Below, piece after piece: positions 1 to 4,754 of a stretch of 8,413 nucleotides of DNA (the stretch's first letter is position 1; each line of letters starts with the position of its first letter). Made by a program: the position numbers and the translations under genes. The DNA comes from an uncultured Candidatus Saccharibacteria bacterium. GTDB taxonomy: Bacteria; Patescibacteria; Saccharimonadia; Saccharimonadales; UBA10212. The stretch covers positions 1 to 8,413 of the forward strand of contig CAMLDA010000020.1 in assembly GCA_946478715.1 (NCBI GenBank), in the 5' to 3' direction. The notes below the pieces were generated by a model. That model was not told where the DNA came from, searched no databases, and saw only the letters and a program-made list of their open reading frames with translations.

Positions 1-102
1 AAAGACCTGGGTTATAACAAAGGCTATAAATGGGACGCCGGCTTCAAAGACAAACGCGGCTTTTTGCCGGAAGAGTTATCAGACTCCGACTTCTTTAAAT
101 AG
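1..102 (+). CDS. rarA: RarA-like replication-associated recombination ATPase, C-terminal end only
   Basis: The frame is open from the first base and ends at TAG (100-102), giving 33 residues that start KDLGYNKGYKWDAGF and end GFLPEELSDSDFFK. This resembles the C-terminal tail of the RarA/MgsA family (AAA+ ATPases related to clamp loaders that act at stalled replication forks). That tail typically reads LG-x-G-x-GYKYPHD...G-x-(V)...YLP-x-x-L...YY; here GYKW replaces GYKY and GFLPEEL replaces YLPDEL. The Walker motifs and the rest of the protein lie outside the window, so the call rests on this short tail alone. A terminator-like hairpin begins 50 nt after the stop. The gene points toward the minus-strand dehydrogenase beyond the GC-rich island, so without the island these two genes would be convergent neighbours. 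Confidence 0.55.
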   Translation, partial: KDLGYNKGYKWDAGFKDKRGFLPEELSDSDFFK

Positions 103-111
103 CGGTTAGGG
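102..111. repeat. 10-bp direct repeat, left copy
   Basis: GCGGTTAGGG here, beginning in the stop codon of the rarA-like gene, is identical to 2231-2240. The left copy is followed by TATTGCTTA and the right copy directly by CTTA. It is a possible target duplication around the GC-rich gene. The core GCGGTT occurs several other times in the window, so chance is a real alternative. Confidence 0.35.
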
Positions 112-113
112 TA

Positions 114-142
114 TTGCTTAATAATAGCAAAAGTGGTATAAT
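114..142 (+). promoter_or_regulatory. sigma70-type promoter candidate
   Basis: TTGCTT (114-119) and a perfect TATAAT (137-142) are separated by 17 bp, and TGG directly precedes the -10, giving an extended -10 (TGn). Transcription would start near 149. The next gene starts only at 285, and a terminator-like hairpin begins at 153. The element is therefore either an attenuated leader promoter for the lipoprotein gene or a chance match in AT-rich spacer. Confidence 0.45.
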
Positions 143-152
143 ATAACAGATT

Positions 153-182
153 GCTCGGGGTAAACCTGAGCGGTTGTTTTTT
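153..182 (+). terminator. Intrinsic terminator (downstream of rarA-like gene, or leader attenuator)
   Basis: GCTCGGG (153-159) pairs with CCTGAGC (165-171) around a GTAAA loop. That is seven base pairs including one G-U. The stem is followed by GG and a T-tract, TTGTTTTTT (174-182). The simplest role is ending the transcript of the gene that stops at 102. Because the TATAAT promoter candidate lies just upstream, the same hairpin would also stop any transcript begun near 149 after about 30 nt. Confidence 0.65.
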
Positions 183-284
183 AACACTGCTTTTTGCGCG
201 GAGCCGCCCTGGACAGCACGCTGTTTAGAGCGGTTTCGCGCAAGGACAACATCATCTTCGACCCACAACCCCCTGGGAGGGATA

Positions 285-2117
285 ATGGCAAGAGCTATCA
301 GAATCGCAGTCGCTGGCATCGCCCTGGCGGTGATGCTCGCCGGCTGCGATTGGGGAGGCAAGACCACCCTGATCCGCAGCGACCCGCCGATCAACGGCAT
401 GGAGGCGTCGGTCAAGTACACGATCGACTCCACGCCCAACGGCGCGGCGGAGACGAACCAGTCGGTCTACCAGGGTGTCAACGGCGTCAGTCCGCTGCCC
501 CTGCTGACCACCACGTTCGGCCGCGGTGCCAGCTCCAAGACGGAGACCGTCCAGGCCACGCGCGAGGACGGCAGTGCCGTCAACGTGCTGGGCATGAACA
601 AGCGGACGATCAACTTCGGCCTGACGCAGTTCCTGACGGCCGAGCTGGCGACCTACGACATGCGGGACGCCCACGGCGACCGCGTGTGCGGAGCCAAGGT
701 CCGCATGACCTACCAGCCGAACATCGCCGAACAGATCTTCGGCGCCGGCCTGGGCTCGGGATGGGACGTGCTGTGGTACTACAGCGTGCCCTGCGCTTCC
801 ACTCCCGCGGCCCCGCTGGATCTCGCCAATGCGGAGTTCCAGGCCCTGGTCATCGACCAGGTGCTGAACGTCCGCATGACGGGCAAGCCGGTCATCTGGA
901 ACCGGGGCCACAGTGTCACCATCGTCGGCGGCAAGCCGACGACGCTCCAGGGCGGCTGGTGGAAGAGCAACGCGATGATCCTGAACGTCGCCACGCCGAT
1001 GATCAAGGGCCTGATCAGCGACCTCAACCAGAAGGACAACGACTGGCTGCAGTTCACGCCGGGCGGCCCCTACGCCGGCAGCAAGCTGGTCTACTCGGCG
1101 GGCGACGCGGACACGTATCTGACGTTCAAGCGGGTCTTCCTGAACCGCCAGAGCGATTACGTGGTCCACTTCCGCGGCGCGCCCAGCGAGCCGTGGAAGG
1201 TCGTGGTCATCCACCCGCAGTACAACATGGAGTGGAACGACCTGGGCCAGCAGTGGAGCGCGCTCAAGAGCCAGGCCCTCCCGAACATCGACTCCAAGAT
1301 CAACCAGAAGACCGGGCTTCCCAAGGACTTCACGGACGCCACGGTCAAGGAGATCGAGACGGAGGGCTGCCAGAACTGCCCGAACGCCGGACTGGAGCAG
1401 ATCCTGATCCGGGACGGCAACACCGGGCGGCCGCTGTACGCCATGACCGTCCGCGGCTACCTGGGGGCCAACAGCTCGCTCGTGATGTTCGGAGGCATCC
1501 CCAACCTGTCGCTGGAGTCGGCCCTCAACATGGCCGAGGACCGCCGGCAGAAGCTGGGCTACGACACCACGAACCACGTGCTGGGCTACAAGACGAACGG
1601 CTGTCCGATCCAGCGCGATCCGGACGGCAAGATCTCCGACCAGCAGATGTCCACGGACGAGTGCGCGAGGTTCCTGCGCGAAGGTTCGCTCTGGGACATG
1701 CTGACCCAGGACCCGACCAAGTTCGGGTTCGACGTGGTTGGGCAGTTCCAGGTCCGCGACAACAGCACCTGGCACAGCCAGTGCGACAGCGACGGCACTA
1801 ACTGCGTCAACGTCGCGGACGACACCAAGCTGGACGCGAGCTACCTGTTCAGCACCGCCGGTCCCAAGCTGCAGCAGGCCTGGACGGTCATGCAGCTGCT
1901 CGGCGAGGTCGGAGTCCGGACGCTCGGTCTCAGCTACACCAGCGGACCGGGCCAGGGAAGCGGCATGCTCTTCGGTATGGAGCAGCCGATGATGTACCAG
2001 CAGTACTTCTCGGGAATCACCAACCCCGAGATGGTCTTCGCCTTCGACGCGCGGGCCCTTCAGCTGCCGCAGACACTCGCGGCCGCCGGGCAGGCGCTCT
2101 ACGGCAACCAGGGCTGA
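285..2117 (+). CDS. GC-rich putative secreted lipoprotein of unknown function
   Basis: I do not recognise this 610-residue protein. The chosen ATG (285) follows GGGAGG (275-280) at 4 nt spacing and opens a lipoprotein signal: MARA-x-R, a hydrophobic stretch at residues 7-19, and the lipobox LAGC with Cys21 as the lipidation site. An in-frame start at 174 would put 37 non-hydrophobic residues before this signal and has no ribosome site. The mature part is Trp/Tyr-rich with no further obvious membrane segment. It has eight more cysteines (135, 170, 362, 365, 440, 460, 500, 507), including CQNC (362-365), which would suit disulfides outside the cytoplasm. Two Asp-rich loops, DPDGKISD (445-452) and DSDGTN (501-506), look like calcium loops, but I see no complete EF-hand or dockerin repeat. 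Codons end almost always in G or C; one 60-base line (901-960) is 43/60 G+C, against 32/60 for a line of the transporter (5461-5520). It is also the only gene here ending in TGA. Composition, flanking hairpins and flanking repeats suggest acquisition from elsewhere. Confidence 0.8.
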   Translation: MARAIRIAVAGIALAVMLAGCDWGGKTTLIRSDPPINGMEASVKYTIDSTPNGAAETNQSVYQGVNGVSPLPLLTTTFGRGASSKTETVQATREDGSAVNVLGMNKRTINFGLTQFLTAELATYDMRDAHGDRVCGAKVRMTYQPNIAEQIFGAGLGSGWDVLWYYSVPCASTPAAPLDLANAEFQALVIDQVLNVRMTGKPVIWNRGHSVTIVGGKPTTLQGGWWKSNAMILNVATPMIKGLISDLNQKDNDWLQFTPGGPYAGSKLVYSAGDADTYLTFKRVFLNRQSDYVVHFRGAPSEPWKVVVIHPQYNMEWNDLGQQWSALKSQALPNIDSKINQKTGLPKDFTDATVKEIETEGCQNCPNAGLEQILIRDGNTGRPLYAMTVRGYLGANSSLVMFGGIPNLSLESALNMAEDRRQKLGYDTTNHVLGYKTNGCPIQRDPDGKISDQQMSTDECARFLREGSLWDMLTQDPTKFGFDVVGQFQVRDNSTWHSQCDSDGTNCVNVADDTKLDASYLFSTAGPKLQQAWTVMQLLGEVGVRTLGLSYTSGPGQGSGMLFGMEQPMMYQQYFSGITNPEMVFAFDARALQLPQTLAAAGQALYGNQG

Positions 2118-2125
2118 CCACCCAC

Positions 2126-2160
2126 GCCGGGGCTTCCTCGCATCGCGAGGGGGTCCCGGC
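2126..2160 (+). terminator. Strong GC-rich hairpin after the lipoprotein gene
   Basis: GCCGGGGCTTCCTCGC (2126-2141) pairs along its whole length with GCGAGGGGGTCCCGGC (2145-2160) around a 3-nt ATC loop. The 16-bp stem includes three G-U pairs. It begins 8 nt after the TGA stop. No T-tract follows (CTCAACC), so it may stabilise the 3' end or need a second element to terminate. Its composition matches the lipoprotein gene, suggesting the two travel together. Confidence 0.6.
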
Positions 2161-2180
2161 CTCAACCATAGGTTTTAATT

Positions 2181-2210
2181 GCTTGAAGCCTGCGGTTAAG
2201 TCAAGCTTTT
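2181..2210 (+). terminator. Second, weaker hairpin with short T-run
   Basis: GCTTGAAGCC (2181-2190) can pair with GGTT (2194-2197) and TCAAGC (2201-2206) around a TGC loop, with a 3-nt AAG bulge. TTTT (2207-2210) follows. The T-run makes it directional for the plus strand, as a backup terminator for the lipoprotein transcript. Read on the minus strand it lacks a T-run, so it is a poor terminator for the dehydrogenase gene. Confidence 0.35.
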
Positions 2211-2230
2211 CCTACGCTCAAAATAAGCGG

Positions 2231-2240
2231 GCGGTTAGGG
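2231..2240. repeat. 10-bp direct repeat, right copy
   Basis: GCGGTTAGGG lies one base from the end of the stop codon of the minus-strand dehydrogenase (stop complement TTA at 2242-2244) and matches 102-111 exactly. A longer overlapping 12-mer, AAGCGGGCGGTT (2225-2236), recurs at 3643-3654 beside the VOC gene. The family of GCGGTT-containing spacers may therefore be local style rather than a transposition footprint. Confidence 0.35.
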
Positions 2241-2241
2241 C

Positions 2242-3048
2242 TTAGATGTGGATGCCGGCGGTGGCGCCGCCATCGATGGCGATTACTGCGCCGTTAATGT
2301 AGCCGGATTCCGGCAGGGCCAGGAAAGTTACCAAACGGGCAATTTCTTCCGGCTGGCCCACGCGGCGGGCGGGAGTTTGCTCAATCGCTTTCTGCATAGT
2401 ATCGTCCGGGATTGATTCAATAATGGCGGTATCTACCAGGCCGGGTTCTACCAGGTTGAACGTGGCGGAATGCGGAGCGCCAAACCGGCCCTGTTCGCCG
2501 GGCAGGGAGCGCATAAAACCGCGCAAAGCGCCCTTTGAAGCAGCGTAGTTAGCCTGCATAGCGTGGCCGCCAGCCGCTACCGAACCGATTGTAATTACGC
2601 GCAAATCTTCGGTTTTGCGAGCGGCGCGCACTACTTCGCGGGTAACTATCATGGTGCCGCGCACATTCACGTCTAAGATTCTGCGAATAGCTTCGTCTTC
2701 CATGCGGCCAAATGGACCATCTTCTTTGGCGCCGGCGTTATTTACCAGGACTGATATGACGCGACCGGCTTCGCTGCCAGCCGCTTGGCGGCGGCTCTTA
2801 TCTTCGGCGACGATTTCTTTTAATACGCCGGCGATTTCTTCCGGCTCGCTGCCCAAGTCCAGCAGGACCCCGTGCCCGGCTTCGCCAAGACTTTCGTTAA
2901 TGGCTTCCACGCTGGTACTTTTGGTGCCCGTGCCCACTACATAAGCGCCTTCGCCAGCTAAACCTTCGGCTACGGCCTTACCGATACCGCTGCCGGCGCC
3001 GGTTACTAAAGCTAATCTGTCAGAAAGTCTTCCGCTCTCTACGGACAT
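2242..3048 (-). CDS. FabG-like short-chain dehydrogenase/reductase
   Basis: This 268-residue classical SDR should reduce or oxidise a carbonyl/hydroxyl group with NAD(P)H in the cytoplasm. All family landmarks are present. These are the nucleotide-binding TGAGSGIG (16-23), NNAG (103-106), catalytic Asn128 in DVNVRG, Ser156, and the Y-x-x-x-K pair Tyr168/Lys172 (NYAASK). The usual C-terminal INGAVIAIDGG is at 251-261. It resembles 3-oxoacyl-ACP reductase (FabG), but substrate cannot be read from sequence. A charged stretch around residues 82-95 (AEDKSRRQAAGSEA) makes it about 20 residues longer than a typical FabG of some 245. No other fatty-acid synthesis gene adjoins it, so a general oxidoreductase role is equally possible. 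The start is set by AGAGGA about 8 nt upstream of the ATG. It lies 80 nt downstream of the VOC gene on the same strand and has its own promoter candidate in that gap. Confidence 0.92.
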   Translation of the reverse strand: MSVESGRLSDRLALVTGAGSGIGKAVAEGLAGEGAYVVGTGTKSTSVEAINESLGEAGHGVLLDLGSEPEEIAGVLKEIVAEDKSRRQAAGSEAGRVISVLVNNAGAKEDGPFGRMEDEAIRRILDVNVRGTMIVTREVVRAARKTEDLRVITIGSVAAGGHAMQANYAASKGALRGFMRSLPGEQGRFGAPHSATFNLVEPGLVDTAIIESIPDDTMQKAIEQTPARRVGQPEEIARLVTFLALPESGYINGAVIAIDGGATAGIHI

Positions 3049-3072
3049 ATGTAAATCCTCTTTAATTAGGCA

Positions 3073-3102
3073 TAATTATTCACCAAAATACAAAAACTGC
3101 AA
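3073..3102 (-). promoter_or_regulatory. Promoter candidate for the dehydrogenase gene
   Basis: On the minus strand TTGCAG (complement of 3097-3102) is followed after 18 bp by TAATTA (3078 down to 3073). This would give a short leader containing the AAAGAGGA ribosome site. The -10 is a partial match only. Confidence 0.3.
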
Positions 3103-3128
3103 GCATAAGCGCACCCGCGTAACCAAGG

Positions 3129-3620
3129 TTAGCCCTTGGCGGCTTTTTCGAGTTCGGCGATGTCGTATTTGACCATCTTCATAAAACGGGCCACTACGCG
3201 TTCAACCAGCTCCGGGTCATCACTCTTCAGATATTCCTGCAAAACTCTTGGTACCACTTGCCAGGTGACGCCGAATTTATCCTGAATCCAGCCGCAGGCG
3301 ATTGGTTTGCCTCCGTCGCTGAAGGCGTCCCAGTATTTATCAATCTCTTCCTGGTTTTCGCACGTAATGGTGAACGATACGGAGCCGTTCGGCAGATTAA
3401 AGCCTTCTGACACGCCCCCATTCATAAATGTGAATTGAGAGCCGCTTAACTCTAAATCTATTGTCATGACGGAACCGGTCGGCCGGCTGGTTACCTCTTC
3501 GGTAGCCTTTGGAGATTTAACGGTTGTTGCTATCCGCGAGCCAGGGAAAAGTTTTACATAAAAATTAGCGGCTTCTTCGGCGTTATCAACGAACCAGATG
3601 AAAGGGGATATCTTATTCAT
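3129..3620 (-). CDS. VOC-superfamily protein, PhnB / 3-demethylubiquinone methyltransferase-like domain
   Basis: This 163-residue protein has the PhnB-like fold of the vicinal oxygen chelate (glyoxalase/bleomycin resistance) superfamily. Visible hallmarks are SPFIWFVDNAEEAANFYVKLFPGSRI (5-30, the first beta-alpha unit), GSVMTIDLELSGSQFTFMNGG (49-69), and FTITCENQEEIDKYWDAFSDGG (83-104). It ends in the usual CGWIQDKFGVTWQVVP (109-124) and a charged helical tail. Family members include poorly characterised metalloenzyme-like and binding proteins; the name methyltransferase is historical and no SAM site is visible. An ATG eight codons upstream (3644) would add MFCMYNLS, but a TATAAT lies within those codons, 6 nt before the ATG at 3620. 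That fits a leaderless message starting at MNKISPF. It is transcribed away from the hypothetical gene at 3710 and toward the dehydrogenase. Confidence 0.88.
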   Translation of the reverse strand: MNKISPFIWFVDNAEEAANFYVKLFPGSRIATTVKSPKATEEVTSRPTGSVMTIDLELSGSQFTFMNGGVSEGFNLPNGSVSFTITCENQEEIDKYWDAFSDGGKPIACGWIQDKFGVTWQVVPRVLQEYLKSDDPELVERVVARFMKMVKYDIAELEKAAKG

Positions 3621-3626
3621 ACTCAG

Positions 3627-3632
3627 ATTATA
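3627..3632 (-). promoter_or_regulatory. -10 box of a predicted leaderless promoter (VOC gene)
   Basis: The minus strand reads TATAAT, then CTGAGT, then ATG. With the usual -10 to start-site distance the first transcribed base would be the A of the start codon. No ribosome-binding site is present, and I see no good -35. Confidence 0.5.
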
Positions 3633-3709
3633 CATGCAGAACAAGCGGGCGGTTTACATAATCACAGACAATAGTCGCGCATAAGACTAAGATTCCGGCG
3701 GAGGTGACT

Positions 3710-4111
3710 ATGTACGAGGAAAGCGGTCCCGTACCTTCTGATGATGAGCTAAGCGCAGAGCCCTTGGCTGGCAGAGAAGAAGAGCCTATTGGTTTTATTA
3801 GTGATGAGGAGCTGCGGGAATTCGTTATAGCGGCGTCAGAACTGGGTTTTTGCCGGCCATCTATGGCCGTAAAGTTGCGTAACGTCCTTCACCAAGTGCA
3901 TGAATCGCACCTAATGTATTTTTATCCTGGAGTCGACCAGGAACTGGGCAGGATATACACCTTTCTTTATCAGGAAGGGCGTTTATCGCTGGATGTTTTA
4001 AGTGAAATTACAAGCCGTGAGCCTTTAAGCCTGCGCCATCAAAGCTGCGGCCCAAAAACCGACCAGCTGATAAATCTGCTACTTAGTACGTATAGAAGCA
4101 GGCCGGGTTAG
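3710..4111 (+). CDS. Hypothetical protein with acidic N-terminus and helical C-terminal part
   Basis: I do not recognise this 133-residue soluble protein. The start is fixed by GGAGGTGACT-ATG, a near-ideal ribosome site (GGAGGT at 3700-3705); the GTG at 3704 lies within that site and is rejected. Residues 1-36 are strongly acidic (SDDE, REEE, SDEE) and probably flexible. Residues 34-130 look mostly helical, with Leu/Val-rich segments ELREFVIAASELGF (35-47) and LINLLLSTYRS (120-130), and no membrane segment. Two cysteines (48, 113) form no obvious metal motif. The VOC gene diverges from it 89 nt upstream. The downstream minus-strand gene converges and overlaps it by 4 nt. Codon use and G+C match the neighbours, so it looks native. 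Confidence 0.75.
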   Translation: MYEESGPVPSDDELSAEPLAGREEEPIGFISDEELREFVIAASELGFCRPSMAVKLRNVLHQVHESHLMYFYPGVDQELGRIYTFLYQEGRLSLDVLSEITSREPLSLRHQSCGPKTDQLINLLLSTYRSRPG

Positions 4112-4629
4112 ACTTCTGCCTCGCTGCTTACGGGCGTGCGGCCGAAGAGTCTGGCAGCGCCGCCGCGCAGCCTGCCAGAGATATCCCGGGTCTGGGCAAA
4201 GTACAGAGCGGTGCCGCCAAGGCAAAGCACAAAATCCATGACGTTATCCAGATTAGCTTCATGGCCGCGCTGAGAATGGAGCCAATAAAAATCGCCGCCG
4301 TGAGGGTGGTTTACCGCGCCTTGGGCGGTTTTGGCGCCAGCGTTGGCTGCCTGGCCCAGGATTGTTCCCGCCGCCGTTTTGCCTTTTTTGAAAACCCTGT
4401 CTCCTATCCATGCCGAATAGTATCCAATCCAAGGATGCTTAAAACTGCGCATCGGCGGCGGCCAGTCGCCATGTATCCACCCGTATTTCTGCGCAAAAAA
4501 GGCCGATACACCTACGCCGCCTATAGCAGCCGCGGTAGCTATACGGGCTTTTAGATTAAATCTTTTTTCTTCGTCTTGGATATCTTCTTCGGGGATATCA
4601 GGAATTTCAACTGCGAGCACTTCTGTCAT
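4108..4629 (-). CDS. Hypothetical membrane protein with two predicted transmembrane segments
   Basis: I do not recognise this 173-residue protein. It has an acidic N-terminus (residues 9-22 include EEDIQDEEK) and one hydrophobic segment at about 29-47 (ARIATAAAIGGVGVSAFFA). The middle (48-125) is Trp/His/Gly-rich, with GWIHGDWPPP, HPWIGYYSAWIGD and HPHGGDFYWLHSQRGH. A second hydrophobic segment lies at about 129-146, and the tail is basic (RLRGGAARLFGR). The His/Trp-rich segment between the two membrane helices would lie outside the cytoplasm if both ends are inside, but topology is only inferred. The start at 4629 has no ribosome site; TATAAT sits 8 nt upstream. Its TAA stop shares bases with the TAG of the convergent gene. 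It diverges from the MMPL transporter across a 125-nt promoter region. Confidence 0.72.
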   Translation of the reverse strand: MTEVLAVEIPDIPEEDIQDEEKRFNLKARIATAAAIGGVGVSAFFAQKYGWIHGDWPPPMRSFKHPWIGYYSAWIGDRVFKKGKTAAGTILGQAANAGAKTAQGAVNHPHGGDFYWLHSQRGHEANLDNVMDFVLCLGGTALYFAQTRDISGRLRGGAARLFGRTPVSSEAEV

Positions 4630-4637
4630 TTCGTAAG

Positions 4638-4665
4638 ATTATAAAGCAAGTCCGCCAGTTGCGAA
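4638..4665 (-). promoter_or_regulatory. Promoter candidate, near-leaderless (membrane protein gene)
   Basis: On the minus strand TTCGCA (complement of 4660-4665) lies 16 bp before TATAAT (4643 down to 4638), which is followed by 8 nt and the ATG at 4629. Transcription would start at or within a base or two of the start codon. Confidence 0.5.
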
Positions 4666-4705
4666 TATTTTCTATAAAAATCTCTCACCCGGCAGCAGAA
4701 TTAGC

Positions 4706-4720
4706 GGTGAGGGGGCTCAC
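4706..4720. promoter_or_regulatory. Palindrome at the transporter promoter, possible operator
   Basis: GTGAG-GGGG-CTCAC (4707-4720) is an inverted repeat with 5-bp arms that touches the -35 region of the transporter promoter. A third arm, CTCACC (4684-4689), can also pair with GGTGAG (4706-4711). Its position suits a repressor site, but no regulator gene is visible and the arms are short. Confidence 0.35.
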
Positions 4721-4747
4721 TGACGGCTGAAGCGGGCAGTGTAGAAT
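4720..4747 (+). promoter_or_regulatory. Promoter candidate for the MMPL transporter
   Basis: CTGACG (4720-4725) and TAGAAT (4742-4747) are separated by 16 bp. The ATG follows the -10 after 7 nt and there is no ribosome site, so the message is predicted to be leaderless. Confidence 0.5.
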
Positions 4748-4754
4748 ATAAGTT

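Noticed and set aside
174..284. Upstream in-frame start for the lipoprotein gene
   Set aside because: It lies inside the terminator T-tract region and would put 37 residues before the signal peptide; the ATG at 285 has GGGAGG 4 nt before it.
194..1801. 535-codon second plus-strand frame overlapping the lipoprotein gene
   Set aside because: The product is an Arg/Gly/Pro/Gln-rich low-complexity sequence typical of an out-of-frame read of GC-rich DNA.
252..2165. 637-codon open frame on the minus strand opposite the lipoprotein gene
   Set aside because: It arises because the GC-rich codons of the plus gene rarely create stops in reverse. Its product is Arg/Val/Leu/Asp-rich without a sensible signal, domain or ribosome site, while the plus frame has a ribosome site and a lipobox.
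2225..3654. Shared 12-mer AAGCGGGCGGTT at 2225-2236 and 3643-3654 as part of a dispersed repeat family
   Set aside because: There are only two exact copies, with no extended similarity around them. GCGGTT is frequent in this window, so it was kept only as a caution for the direct-repeat claim.
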